Shown here: positions 8,289 to 16,944 of the stretch, piece by piece
Layout of the letters: each line of letters opens with the position of its first letter
How positions within the stretch are numbered: position 1 is the first letter of the stretch
Assembly (NCBI RefSeq): GCF_018127745.1
Contig: NZ_CP072333.1
Coordinates: forward strand, 1,550,001-1,614,000
Source of the DNA: Porphyromonas sp. oral taxon 275
GTDB lineage: Bacteria > Bacteroidota > Bacteroidia > Bacteroidales > Porphyromonadaceae
DNA: 64,000 bases
Direction: 5' to 3'
Notes under the pieces: model-generated
Told to the model about the DNA's origin: nothing
Databases searched by the model: none
Seen by the model: the letters and a program-made list of their open reading frames with translations, nothing else
Made by a program: the position numbers and the translations under genes

Positions 8289-9473
8289 CTAAGGCTTAGC
8301 CTCGAGGCAGATGATCTGGGGCGTGCGTATGCCCGGCATCTGCTCGCCCTGCATCACGAGGACGCACTCGGGGCTGTAGACGAGGAGAGTGGCGCCAGCG
8401 CGAGCAAAGTGCTCGTCCGAGACGCGGCTGGGGAGCCAGCGCCCTCGCTTGGGGTCAAAGAAGCTGAGCGAGCGCTCGAAGCGGTACCACTCCTTAGGGT
8501 GGCGCAGGTAGCCCGCCTGCTCGGCCTCTATGCGCGCCCGCTCCTCGGGGGATAGCCCCGAGCTGGGGAGTGCTAGGAGCCGAATGCGCTCGAGGGCTGC
8601 GGAGAAGACCTCACGGTCGACGCCGCCAGCCCCAACAAGTGCCCCACCCCAGGGGAAGAGCAGGCCGCCCGAATGCTCGTTGGCCGGCGCTCTACGATAG
8701 TAGCCGCGCCAGCCCAGCTCGGGGCGTGAGGTGATGAGGCGGTATAGTCCCTGCTGTACCCGTGCTGGGCGCATCGGGCTACCGGGGGTGAAGCCTCCGC
8801 CGACCCAGAGCGTATCGCCCTGCATGGTCGCCACAGGCTGCACGTAGCCCTCGGGGTCGGGTAGATCCGCCAGGCGCTGCCAGCCACGCTCGGGTGCCGA
8901 GCGGTCGTAGCGCCATACGGCTCTGGAGGGACGGCCATCCTGATTGCCCCCGACTATATAAAGGTAGCTCCCCGAGGCAGCACCGGCCGCATTGTCGAGC
9001 GTGAAGGGGAGCGGAGCGAGCTCTCGGTAGCGCACTTTTCCTCCCTCGAGTGTCAGGGCATAGACCTCACGGCGCGCACCCTCTGGGCTCTGTCCGCCCA
9101 GCAGGAAGAGCGTGTCGGCCGTCTGGAGGCTCAGCCCGTAGGCCAGGGGACGAGGCAGCGCCGTCGTCGGGCGCCAGCGGAGCTCCGTGCCGTGGAGCTC
9201 GCCGAGGAAGGCCTGGCGGTAGAGGCGCTTGGCTCCGCCCTCGGCCGCAGGACGCTCGGGGAAGTTCGCCCCACCTGCGAAGAAGAGCAGCCCCCCCAGT
9301 CGCCCCGCCGCTGCCGCCGACACGCCGAGGCTGTCGTAGGCAGGGTCACCGAAGCGGCTCGGTAGCTCCCTATAGCTCAGCCTCGGCGCGCGTAGACTCG
9401 GGCTACAGGAGCCGAGGAGGAGCGCACCGAGGAGGAGCGGGAGCACGAGGGGCAGGGGGGAGCGGCTAGACAC
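8289..9473 (-). CDS. nanM: Kelch-repeat lipoprotein, probable N-acetylneuraminate epimerase (NanM-like)
   Basis: NanM-type mutarotases interconvert sialic acid anomers in the periplasm before uptake. This 394-residue protein has a lipoprotein signal ending LLGSC, then a six-bladed kelch pattern: LGGLLFFAGGANFPERP, DTLFLLGGQSPEG, SGSYLYIVGGNQDG, GDTLWVGGGFTPGSP and GGALVGAGGVDREV. The GANFPE motif is typical of the cyclically permuted mutarotase family. The start is a GTG at 9473 that overlaps the end of the YhcH-type gene by 8 bp, so coupling is likely; no ATG precedes the signal peptide. Context with an MFS transporter and a YhcH protein supports the role, but no nanA or nanE is present in the window. 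Confidence 0.82.
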   Translation of the reverse strand: MSSRSPLPLVLPLLLGALLLGSCSPSLRAPRLSYRELPSRFGDPAYDSLGVSAAAAGRLGGLLFFAGGANFPERPAAEGGAKRLYRQAFLGELHGTELRWRPTTALPRPLAYGLSLQTADTLFLLGGQSPEGARREVYALTLEGGKVRYRELAPLPFTLDNAAGAASGSYLYIVGGNQDGRPSRAVWRYDRSAPERGWQRLADLPDPEGYVQPVATMQGDTLWVGGGFTPGSPMRPARVQQGLYRLITSRPELGWRGYYRRAPANEHSGGLLFPWGGALVGAGGVDREVFSAALERIRLLALPSSGLSPEERARIEAEQAGYLRHPKEWYRFERSLSFFDPKRGRWLPSRVSDEHFARAGATLLVYSPECVLVMQGEQMPGIRTPQIICLEAKP

Positions 9474-9915
9474 GCGCCTTGATGATGAGCTTGCGGATCT
9501 TCTCGCCCTGCCCGATCAGCGGCGCATGGGCGTCCTCGGGGTAGACGATGGCGAAGTCTCCAGGCTGGAGATCGACGTAGCTCGTGGGGGTGTCGTCGTA
9601 GAGGACGAAGTCATTCTCCACGTCGAAGGCCGCACGTGGGCGCTCGCAGCTGTCGGTGCTGCGCCAGCCGATGCGCTCACGTCCCTCCAGGAGGACATGG
9701 ATGTCGAGGTAGGCCTGATGGGCCTCCAGTGGCTGGTCGGCCTGGAGGACGGTCGCGGGCTCGACGTTGTTGATGAAGAGCGTGTCGCCCTCCAGCTCGA
9801 TGCGGCCGAGCTCGGCATGCAGGAGGTCGTGCTCCTTGACGTAGGCGAAGACGCGTGCGAAGAGGGGGTGGAGCGCCTCGTAGCGGGCGCTATCCTTGAG
9901 TGTACCTAGTACCAT
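9466..9915 (-). CDS. YhcH/YjgK/YiaL family protein (sialic-acid associated, NanQ-like)
   Basis: This 149-residue cupin-like protein belongs to the family formerly called the beta-galactosidase beta subunit. In E. coli the member YhcH (NanQ) travels with the nan operon and is thought to open or anomerise sialic acid. Visible family features are the DAHLDIHV-type segment (here EAHQAYLDIHVLLEGRERIG), the FVLYDDTPTSY stretch and FAIVYPEDAHAPLIG, which carries probable metal-binding histidine and acidic residues. It follows the transporter by 42 bp and overlaps the NanM-like gene by 8 bp. The exact reaction here is inferred from context. Confidence 0.85.
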   Translation of the reverse strand: MVLGTLKDSARYEALHPLFARVFAYVKEHDLLHAELGRIELEGDTLFINNVEPATVLQADQPLEAHQAYLDIHVLLEGRERIGWRSTDSCERPRAAFDVENDFVLYDDTPTSYVDLQPGDFAIVYPEDAHAPLIGQGEKIRKLIIKARV

Positions 9916-9957
9916 GAGCGTAGGGTGTATATATAATGTATAGGAGGAGCGAGGGGA

Positions 9958-11211
9958 CTACTCCATATTGTCCGTGGTGGGGCGCAGGAGGCTGAGCTGT
10001 ATCGCTAGGGCCACAAGGACGATGCCCCCCAGCAGGACGAAGCCAAAGCCGAGGTTGCCCTCATCCTTCCAGCGACCCAGTACCTGCGTCACCGCAGCCC
10101 CTGCGAAGACGCCTATCATATTCATGAAGCCGTAGGCCGTAGCGCGTAGGCGGGAGGGGACGAACTGGCAGAGGATAGGCATATTGTTCGCGTCGAACAT
10201 CCCGTAGCCCACGCCGAAGAGGATCCCAGCCCCGACGACGGCGACCGTGGAGTGCCCGTAGCCGAGCAGCATCAGCGAGGGTACGGTCAGCGCCAGCCCT
10301 ATAGCGCCCGTATAGATACGTCCGCGGAGGTTGCGCTTAACCCAGCGGTCGGAGAGCGTCCCCCCGACGAGTACCCCGACGAAGGAGGCCGCTGCGATGG
10401 TGATGGTAGAGAGGGGGCCGGCGGCGCTCATCTCGATCCCGAGGTTCTCGGAGAAGAGGGTCGGCAGCCAGTTCTTCGTAGCCCAGCCGGGGAGACTAGG
10501 GACGGCGAAGTAGATGAGAATGGCCCAGAAGGCGACGTTCTGGAAGAGCCAGGCGAAGCTCTGCCCTAGGCTGCGGAGGGTGAAGCTCTCGGCGGGCTTG
10601 GCCGAGGCAGAGGCAGCGGGCGCCTTCTTCGGCATCTCGTGCAGGAAGAGCAGCAGTACCCCAGCGTAGACCATCCCGATGATCCCAAAGGTGAAGAAGG
10701 TCGTATGCCAGCTGTAGGCCGAGGCGAGCGTGGCACCGAAGCCCCCAATCGCCTGCCCCATATAGAGCCCCGTCATGTGGATCCCTACGGCCAGCGAGCG
10801 GCTCTTGCCCTCGTGGTAGTCGGCAATCAGCGAGAGGCCTGCGGGGATGTAGAGGGCCTCACTGACCCCCATCAGGGCACGTAGCACCTTGAGCGTGGTG
10901 AAGTCATTGGCCACCCCCATGAGGAAGGTCACGAGCGACCAGATGAAGATACTCCCGACGATGAGCCACTTGCGGTTGACGCGATCAGAGATAGCTCCAG
11001 CGAAGGGGCTCACACAGCCATAGATCCAGAGGAAGATGGCCATGAGGATGCCGAAGTTCTCCGCGCTCTGCAGCTCGGTGATGTCCAGCATCATCGCATC
11101 CTTCATCGTGCTGAGCATCTGACGGTCCATATAGTTCAGGAGCGCCACGACCCAGAGGAGAGCGACCACGAGCCACGGGTAATAGCTCTTGCTACGTAGT
11201 GAGGTAAACAT
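9958..11211 (-). CDS. nanT: MFS transporter, probable sialic acid permease (NanT type)
   Basis: A 417-residue inner-membrane protein with twelve predicted hydrophobic helices and the MFS signature between helices 2 and 3 (GAISDRVNRKWL). The N-terminal LNYMDRQMLSTMK resembles the anion:cation symporter branch that includes hexuronate and Bacteroidota sialate carriers. Neighbouring NanM-like and YhcH-like genes make N-acetylneuraminate the best guess for substrate; a sugar acid such as a hexuronate is the alternative. The gene leads the operon, with a good TATCTTTG/TTG promoter 59 bp upstream of the start. Confidence 0.72.
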   Translation of the reverse strand: MFTSLRSKSYYPWLVVALLWVVALLNYMDRQMLSTMKDAMMLDITELQSAENFGILMAIFLWIYGCVSPFAGAISDRVNRKWLIVGSIFIWSLVTFLMGVANDFTTLKVLRALMGVSEALYIPAGLSLIADYHEGKSRSLAVGIHMTGLYMGQAIGGFGATLASAYSWHTTFFTFGIIGMVYAGVLLLFLHEMPKKAPAASASAKPAESFTLRSLGQSFAWLFQNVAFWAILIYFAVPSLPGWATKNWLPTLFSENLGIEMSAAGPLSTITIAAASFVGVLVGGTLSDRWVKRNLRGRIYTGAIGLALTVPSLMLLGYGHSTVAVVGAGILFGVGYGMFDANNMPILCQFVPSRLRATAYGFMNMIGVFAGAAVTQVLGRWKDEGNLGFGFVLLGGIVLVALAIQLSLLRPTTDNME

Positions 11212-11269
11212 GCGTGTCTTTAGTAGTTAGTGAGCGGGTGAAAACAGATTGATTTACACTATACGAAGG

Positions 11270-11301
11270 CAAAGATAAGTATTTATCCGAGGAGCGTCCA
11301 A
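11270..11301 (-). promoter_or_regulatory. Promoter of the nanT operon
   Basis: On the minus strand TATCTTTG (11270-11277) is preceded, after a 21-bp spacer, by TTG (11299-11301). This fits the Bacteroidota -7/-33 arrangement and leaves a leader of about 55 bases before the nanT start. Confidence 0.7.
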
Positions 11302-11331
11302 GTTACGTGCCTCGGCCGTGTTCCCCCTCTG

Positions 11332-12441
11332 CTATCGCCTCACGCCCTGCCCGTAGTCGAGGGTGAAGAGCTCCCGGCTACCCTCGGGCCAGTCCCTCAG
11401 CTGAGCTCGGTGCGCCAGTACGCCCATCGTGCAGCGCAGGTTGATCTCCACGGCGGGATGCAGTGCGAGGACCTCGCCTCGGCGGTAGACGAAGAGGTCT
11501 ATACCTATATATCCGACGTAGCTCGAGCCCGCGAGCTGCTCGCTGAGGTAGGCCTCGTGCAGCGCGATCAGAGCCGCCAGCTCCCGCTCGGGGACGAGCG
11601 CCCTGAGCCGCTCCCCGAGCTGCTGCTGCGTCCACAGCACATTGCCCGCATAGGCGCCACGCTCGGAGGTGACGAAGTGCGAGTAGCCGACGAAGTGCAC
11701 CGCGCCCGTCTCGAGGCGCTCGTACTCTAGGGCCCAGTTGGCCACCACCTGCCAGTAGGGCTCGAGGCTCACCGAGCCCAGGCGCTGGCAGCTGCCGACG
11801 GCGGAGGCGAGCTCGCGCGCCTCGGGCAGCGCCGAGACGAGCTGCACGCCGCGCCCCGAGGAGCTGTAGGGACGCTTGAGCACGAGCCGCGCACCCGCCG
11901 CCTGCTCCGAGCCGAGTCTCCGCCAGAGCTGGAGGAGCCGCCGCTCGGTCTCGGCACGATCCGCCCCCGCCTCCACCCAGTGCGCCCGTAGTGCCTCGGG
12001 ATAGCCAAGCTCGCGGCAGCAGCGCTCCACGAGCCCCGCGCAGCCTCGACGATGCGCCAGGCGGCGGTAGGGCACATCCAGCTCGGGCAGCAGCAGGCGA
12101 TAAGGAGCTAGGCAGGGCGCTGCCGTCAGTTCCTTGAGGATATGCGGCTCCAGCACCCAGGGCTTGACCTCCAGTACCGTCCCCGCCTCGGGAGGACGCG
12201 GCAGCTCCGCTCCCTCATGATCGAGGAGGCGTGCCGCGCTATCCTCCAGCGCCGGCAGATAGAGGTAGTCGCCCTGCTCTGCGAGTAAACGCAAGAGGTG
12301 CGTCGCCTCATAGCGTAGGCGACGCACCTCTCGGCTGGGACTATAGTGCTGCTGGGCTGGGAGGCGCAGAGCCTCCTCTCCCCCAGCGTTGAAGACCCAG
12401 AGGCGTGCTGTGGGACTAACCGCGGCGCTTGAGCTCGTCAC
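11332..12441 (-). CDS. ATP-grasp fold protein of unknown substrate
   Basis: A 369-residue cytosolic protein. The beginning LWVFNAGGEEALRL resembles a Bacteroidota family with an N-terminal pre-ATP-grasp region. The central ARLVLKRPYSSSGRGVQLVS looks like the ATP-grasp lysine plus glycine-rich loop, and the C-terminal YIGIDLFVYRRG and EINLRCTMGVLAHR look like the metal-binding carboxylate/Asn region. ATP-grasp enzymes ligate a carboxylate to an amine or thiol; nothing identifies this substrate. The start is GTG at 12441, lying 26 bp inside the end of mscL. The base composition is very GC rich with many arginines. It may be a peptide or amino-acid ligase, but this is not shown. Confidence 0.75.
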   Translation of the reverse strand: MTSSSAAVSPTARLWVFNAGGEEALRLPAQQHYSPSREVRRLRYEATHLLRLLAEQGDYLYLPALEDSAARLLDHEGAELPRPPEAGTVLEVKPWVLEPHILKELTAAPCLAPYRLLLPELDVPYRRLAHRRGCAGLVERCCRELGYPEALRAHWVEAGADRAETERRLLQLWRRLGSEQAAGARLVLKRPYSSSGRGVQLVSALPEARELASAVGSCQRLGSVSLEPYWQVVANWALEYERLETGAVHFVGYSHFVTSERGAYAGNVLWTQQQLGERLRALVPERELAALIALHEAYLSEQLAGSSYVGYIGIDLFVYRRGEVLALHPAVEINLRCTMGVLAHRAQLRDWPEGSRELFTLDYGQGVRR

Positions 12442-12838
12442 GGATCTCGCGAAGCAGCTCGATATCCTCAGGCGTGGGAGCGGGTGCTGCAGGAGCTTCC
12501 TCTTCCTTCTTGCGGAAGCTGTTCATCAGCTTGATGATGCAGAAGATGGAGAGGGCGATGATGAAGAAGTCTACCGTCGTCTGGACGAAGTTCCCCCAGT
12601 TCAGCTCGATAGCCTCCTTGACTACGCTACCGTCAGCAGCGAGCTCTGCAGGGCGCAGGACAGCCTTAGCGTCAGCAAAGTTGCTGCCCGTGATGAGGCC
12701 GATGGGAGGCATGATGATGTCATTGACCAGCGAGGATACGATCTTGCCGAAGGCACCACCGATGATGATACCCACTGCCATATCCATGACGTTGCCCTTG
12801 AGGGCGAATTCCTTGAATTCCTGTACGAACTTGCTCAT
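12416..12838 (-). CDS. mscL: Large-conductance mechanosensitive channel
   Basis: MscL opens under membrane tension during osmotic downshock and releases solutes. The 140-residue protein has the classical layout: amphipathic N-terminus (MSKFVQEFKEFALKGNV), pore helix VMDMAVGIIIGGAFGKIVSS, a periplasmic loop, second helix VDFFIIALSIFCIIKLMNSF, and a charged C-terminal bundle ending DELKRRG. The ATG at 12838 is the family start; an in-frame start 105 bp upstream would add an unrelated leader spanning the promoter. The ATP-grasp gene starts inside its last codons. Confidence 0.95.
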   Translation of the reverse strand: MSKFVQEFKEFALKGNVMDMAVGIIIGGAFGKIVSSLVNDIIMPPIGLITGSNFADAKAVLRPAELAADGSVVKEAIELNWGNFVQTTVDFFIIALSIFCIIKLMNSFRKKEEEAPAAPAPTPEDIELLREIRDELKRRG

Positions 12839-12893
12839 AAACTTTGGTTGATTATCAATGTCTGTCACCCTATACGAGTCGCATAGTGGTGTA

Positions 12894-12901
12894 CAAATAT
12901 A
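12894..12901 (-). promoter_or_regulatory. -7 promoter box for mscL
   Basis: TATATTTG on the minus strand, 55 bp before the mscL ATG. A second overlapping candidate, TATTTTTG, lies at 12903-12910. No clear -33 box accompanies either. Confidence 0.55.
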
Positions 12902-13016
12902 GCAAAAATACGTAAAGAAGTACGCTGCTATCCGCCTCAGCACCTGCCACCTGTAGCCCCGCCGCCTCGCCTCCGCCCCGAGCGGGCAGCGCCTCGTCCT
13001 AGGGCGGAGCTCCGTC

Positions 13017-13103
13017 GAGGGATATCCCTCAGGCCCCTCGAGGGATATCAGTCAGCGCCCTGAGGGACGGCAGTCAAGACGCTGAGGGATATCAGTCAGC
13101 GCA
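13017..13103. repeat. 22-bp dyad repeat array 2
   Basis: Units begin at 13017, 13040, 13062 and 13084 (spacings 23, 22, 22). The first core is the perfect palindrome GAGGGATATCCCTC; the second and fourth are the hybrid GAGGGATATCAGTC; the third has GAGGGACGGCAGTC. The left flank reads GAGCTCCGTC, as at other arrays. The array lies in the 607-bp gap between the divergent mscL and outer-membrane protein promoters. The gap also holds a small hairpin (CCCCTTAG/CTAAGGGG, 13107-13140) and a promoter at 13351-13380. The remainder shows no gene I can support. Confidence 0.85.
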
Positions 13104-13350
13104 GCCCCCCTTAGCTGAGGCTGCGGGACGAACTAAGGGGAGACAAACAGCGCAGCCTATTCCACCGCACCCACTCCTAGGGCTCACCTTGGGCGACCTT
13201 AGCCTTCACGAGCTCCAATCCAGCCTCTGCCTGCGGGCTGAGCGTGCGGGGAGGAGCTCCAAAGGAGGACTGCAAGCGGCGGTCTAAAACTAGCGGGGGA
13301 AGGCTCAGGCACAAGGAATAATGAACCTTTAAGCGGAATCTTGCTTTCTA

Positions 13351-13380
13351 TTGCAGAAACTCGTGTTTTACTTATCTTTG
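13351..13380 (+). promoter_or_regulatory. Promoter of the outer-membrane protein pair
   Basis: TTG at 13351 and TATCTTTG at 13373-13380 are separated by 19 bp, a good Bacteroidota -33/-7 pair. The untranslated leader to the first ATG is about 60 bases and AT-rich, unlike the surroundings, which fits a highly expressed outer-membrane protein gene. Confidence 0.75.
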
Positions 13381-13445
13381 CAATAGAGTAGCGCGCTCCC
13401 TAAAGGGATCGTACACTCTAATTGATTGTGTAACACCATACACGT

Positions 13446-15815
13446 ATGCATATGAAAAAACTCTCTATCGTATTGTGCGCTTCGCTGCTCGCAGGTATCA
13501 GCAGCCAAGCTCTAGCACAGGTACAGGATGTCAGCTTCACCGTGGCCCCCGTCATCGGGTATACCCAGTGGAGCAAGAAGCTTAACCTTGGGGATGCTCC
13601 CTACTGGGGGATTCGTGCCGGCTTCGGCTTCGGTCCCCTCTTCGAGATCCGCGGGCTCTATGAGCGCAGCTATGACCTTAAGGGCAAGACCAAGGACACG
13701 CGTCCCGACTGGGCAGCTAAGTGGCTCGACAAGCTCGACGACTCCAACGCCGACATCGAGCGCATCGGCGGTGAGCTCAAGCTCAACCTCTGGTCCAACG
13801 CCGTCGTTACCCCCTACCTCACCGCAGGCGGTGGTGTGATGAAGTTCACCTACACGGGTAAGCCCGTCGGTGGTCTGACGCAGGACTACAAGGAAGAGCA
13901 GATCTACGGGGCAGGTGGCCTCGGTCTGAAGTTCAACATGGGTCAGCGCGTCGCCCTCTCCCTCGAGGGGAAGGACCTGATGTTCAACGTCAACGGCAAC
14001 AACCGCTTCCTCACCGACGCGACCAACGGCAGCAAGCTGCTGCACAACTGGACGGGTCAGGCCTCGCTGGACATCTACTTCGGGGGCTCCTCCTCACAGC
14101 CTAGCGACGCCGTATCTCGCGCCTACAAGAACCTCTACACCGACGGCTTCCGCGGCCTCAAGTTCGTCCTCGAGCCTGGCGTAGCCTATGTAGACTTCGC
14201 CAACAACACGGGCTACGCTGACCAGTGGTTCGTCGGGGGATCTGCAGGGGTAGACTTCAGCAGCATCTTCGGCCTGCGTGGGTTCTACTATCAGGCTACC
14301 GAGAAGCCCCAGACGCTCAAGCTGAACTTCAACGATCAGCTAGCTATGTACGGGGGGAACTTCATCGCTCGCCTCAACATGCCCCTAGGTCTGACGCCTA
14401 GCCTCAATATCGGTGCAGGTTACCTGGACGCAGGTAAGAAGTACGTCGGTGACGGCAGCGCAGTCAAGGCCGAGAGCGGTCTCTTCCTCTTCGGTGGTGC
14501 TGGGCTCGAGATCCCCCTGCACCGCTACGTCGCCCTCTACGGGAATGTCAACGCCATGCTGACGCAGCGCGGCAATCCCGACATCACGGAGGTGACGAAC
14601 CCCGAGCAGGTCAAGGTCGCTACCTTCTACCAGGCTGGCCTGCGCTTCAACCTCGGTCGCTCTGCACGCGATGGCCGCGCTCTCTACGAGAACTACAGCC
14701 AGGAGCAAGTGAACAGCGCCCTTGCTGAGGCCAACGAAGCCAACCTACAGGAGCTGAACAAGCTGCGCGCCAAGTACGACGCACGCATCCAGAAGCTCAA
14801 CAAGCAGCTGGAGGAAGCTGTAGCCCGTCAGGACACGGCCTCCGCTGTACGTATCCTCGAGGAGAAGCAGCGCGTGACAGCCAGCGCCAGCACCACCGAG
14901 AAGAAGGTGCAGCAGACACAGAATGCGCCCCGCACGGTGACGCTGACCACGACGCAGTTCGAGCAGCTCGTACGTCGCGTCATCAGCGACCTGGAGAAGA
15001 GCAAGACGCCCGCTAGCAACTCGCTCTCCGCCATCACCTCGAGCCAGCTCTCCGACCTCGACAAGATCCTCCTGCTGAATGCGCTCTACCACAACCCCCA
15101 GGCTACGCAGTTCGCGCTGCCCGCTCTGGCGCCCGCGCAGCCCGTACAGCAGGGTGCTGCTCAGCCCGACGCGCAGCAGGTAGATGCCAATATCGCGCTG
15201 GTCAAGCGCCTCGATCAGGTCATCGACCGCCTGGATGCCATCAACAGCAACCAGGAGGCTACCGCCAAGGCCACCACGACCGTAGCGCGCAAGGCCAGTG
15301 AGGCCACGACGGGCGCTACGCCTCTGGTGCAGCACGCACAGCAGCACATCATCGTCGCTGATCGTGACGCTGAGGGCAAGGTCCAGGCACAGGAGATCCG
15401 TGTCAAGGAGGCTAGCGAGCCCGTCTTCACGCTGACTCGTGCAGGCTTCTTCGTAGCCCCCAACTTCGGTGATCAGTTCCAGCTGAACGCTGGTGTACGT
15501 GCCTATGCCCAGATCGGCCAGTCGAAGTTCGACCTCGTGCCCGACGTCTACTACGGCTTCGGCAGCACCAATGGCTTCGGGCTCAATGCCAATCTGCACT
15601 ACAACCTGCCTAAGTTCCTCGGCGCTGACTTCTCGCCCTACCTCGGCGTAGGTCTTGGCTACAACAAGGTCGGTGCTACCAAGCGCTTCCTCCCCAACTA
15701 TATCCTCGGCGCTCGTCTAGAGAAGGTGCTGGGTGGGGCGCTCTCGCTCGACTACACGGTACGTGGTGCTCTGCGCAACAATCAGATCGCTGTCGGCTAC
15801 AGCTTCAACCTCTAG
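13446..15815 (+). CDS. Large outer-membrane protein with three barrel-like modules and a coiled coil
   Basis: A 789-residue exported protein with signal peptide (MKKLSIVLCASLLAG, cleavage near ALAQ). Two N-terminal modules (about 25-215 and 235-405) look like diverged copies of one beta-rich OmpA-like barrel: compare VSFTVAPVIGYTQW with LKFVLEPGVAYVDF, and LTAGGGVMKF with LNIGAGYLDAG. A coiled coil (about 415-500) and a Gln/Ala-rich linker follow. A third beta-rich stretch (about 650-789) ends in GYSFNL, a barrel-type C-terminus. Translation could start at 13446 or at the second ATG, 13452, which puts the signal peptide exactly at the start. It is co-transcribed with the OmpA-domain gene 6 bp downstream. 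Function is unknown beyond outer-membrane structure. Confidence 0.8.
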   Translation: MHMKKLSIVLCASLLAGISSQALAQVQDVSFTVAPVIGYTQWSKKLNLGDAPYWGIRAGFGFGPLFEIRGLYERSYDLKGKTKDTRPDWAAKWLDKLDDSNADIERIGGELKLNLWSNAVVTPYLTAGGGVMKFTYTGKPVGGLTQDYKEEQIYGAGGLGLKFNMGQRVALSLEGKDLMFNVNGNNRFLTDATNGSKLLHNWTGQASLDIYFGGSSSQPSDAVSRAYKNLYTDGFRGLKFVLEPGVAYVDFANNTGYADQWFVGGSAGVDFSSIFGLRGFYYQATEKPQTLKLNFNDQLAMYGGNFIARLNMPLGLTPSLNIGAGYLDAGKKYVGDGSAVKAESGLFLFGGAGLEIPLHRYVALYGNVNAMLTQRGNPDITEVTNPEQVKVATFYQAGLRFNLGRSARDGRALYENYSQEQVNSALAEANEANLQELNKLRAKYDARIQKLNKQLEEAVARQDTASAVRILEEKQRVTASASTTEKKVQQTQNAPRTVTLTTTQFEQLVRRVISDLEKSKTPASNSLSAITSSQLSDLDKILLLNALYHNPQATQFALPALAPAQPVQQGAAQPDAQQVDANIALVKRLDQVIDRLDAINSNQEATAKATTTVARKASEATTGATPLVQHAQQHIIVADRDAEGKVQAQEIRVKEASEPVFTLTRAGFFVAPNFGDQFQLNAGVRAYAQIGQSKFDLVPDVYYGFGSTNGFGLNANLHYNLPKFLGADFSPYLGVGLGYNKVGATKRFLPNYILGARLEKVLGGALSLDYTVRGALRNNQIAVGYSFNL

Positions 15816-15821
15816 TGCGCT

Positions 15822-16895
15822 ATGAAGTCGCTTAAGACCAAGAGCCTGCTACTAGCCCTTACGCTCCTCGGAGCAGCGGGCACCGAGCTCCGTGCCCAGA
15901 GCACGGACTCGGTCGCCCAGCTCCAGGTGAGCCGCGTGGACAGCGTGATCACGCTGACCGAGGATGAGCTGGTGGCTGGCCTACGCGCCATCGCTGAGGC
16001 CTGGCAGGCTCGTCAGCAGCAGGTAGTCCCCCAGCAGACCGAGCTCGCTCGCGTGCTGAAGCTCCAGCTGCTGCTCAATAGCCTCGGGCTAAGTGCTGCC
16101 CAGCGCCCCGTGCAGCCCGTCGTGGCTGGGGCGGCGCCCGCACAGCGCGTGTACTACCCCGACGTCTATGGCTATGCGCGTCGCTACCAGCAGCCACAGC
16201 AGCAGTACCAGGACCTCACCAGTGGCGCTCGCATCGATCGCCTGGAGCGTCTCCTGGAGCTGAGCCTCCTGCAGCGCCAGGCGGAGCAGAAGGTGACGAC
16301 GCTGCCCGCAGCACAGGCACGTGCAGCACGTCAGACCAATGACTCGCTGCTCTACGTCCTACGCCAGGAGCTCGGTGCCCTACGTCAGGAGCGTGAGGCG
16401 CTGCGTCAGCAGCCCAGCCAGGTGCAGCAGCAGCCTCAGCAGCAGCCCACCACGACGCAGATCGTGATGCCTGCCGTACCCCTGCAGCCCGCACAGCCTG
16501 TCCAGCAGCCCGTGATGCCCCTGCAGCCGCTGCAGCCCGCTCAGCCTACGAGCGAGCTATCGGATGCGCTGCTGGTGACCTACTTCAAGCGCCAGGTCTT
16601 CTTCGCCGTAGGCCGCAGCGAACTGCTGCCCGAGGCACGCCTGACGCTCAACGAGGTCTACCGCTTCCTCAGCCAGGACAGCCAGCTGCGCCTCTTCCTC
16701 ACGGGCTTTGCCTCCCCTGAGGGAAACGCTAAGCGCAATGCGAGCCTAGCCGAGCAGCGCAGCCGCGCCGTCTTCGACTACCTCGTCAGCTGCGGTGTCT
16801 CCCGTGACCGCCTCGTGGCTGTCGCTGGAGGGGTAGACCGCAACACCGATCTCTACGGCGTCGCACGTCGCGTAGATATCGAGCTGAAGAAGTAA
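15822..16895 (+). CDS. OmpA-domain peptidoglycan-binding outer-membrane protein
   Basis: A 357-residue exported protein with signal peptide (MKSLKTKSLLLALTLLGAAG). A long helical, Gln/Pro-rich region (about 60-250, several PQQ and QPAQP runs) leads to a C-terminal OmpA-like domain (about 255-357). The domain shows VFFAVGRSELLPEA, FLTGFASPEGNAKRN, LAEQRSRAVFDYL and VARRVDIELKK, the usual peptidoglycan-binding pattern. It lies 6 bp after the multi-barrel gene. The likely role is to tether the outer membrane or its partner protein to the cell wall. No barrel is obvious in this protein itself, so the neighbour may supply it (inference). Confidence 0.85.
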   Translation: MKSLKTKSLLLALTLLGAAGTELRAQSTDSVAQLQVSRVDSVITLTEDELVAGLRAIAEAWQARQQQVVPQQTELARVLKLQLLLNSLGLSAAQRPVQPVVAGAAPAQRVYYPDVYGYARRYQQPQQQYQDLTSGARIDRLERLLELSLLQRQAEQKVTTLPAAQARAARQTNDSLLYVLRQELGALRQEREALRQQPSQVQQQPQQQPTTTQIVMPAVPLQPAQPVQQPVMPLQPLQPAQPTSELSDALLVTYFKRQVFFAVGRSELLPEARLTLNEVYRFLSQDSQLRLFLTGFASPEGNAKRNASLAEQRSRAVFDYLVSCGVSRDRLVAVAGGVDRNTDLYGVARRVDIELKK

Positions 16896-16944
16896 AGCCA
16901 CTCCCCACGAGCACGCTCCATCTAAGGCGTGCCACATAAACAAG

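Noticed and set aside
13177..13299. Possible pseudogene or small protein on the minus strand (reads ...SPQAEAGLELVKAKVA then stop)
   Set aside because: The frame is open and protein-like for about 35 codons, but it has no plausible start, runs back through the outer-membrane protein promoter, and cannot be matched to a family; kept only as a note.
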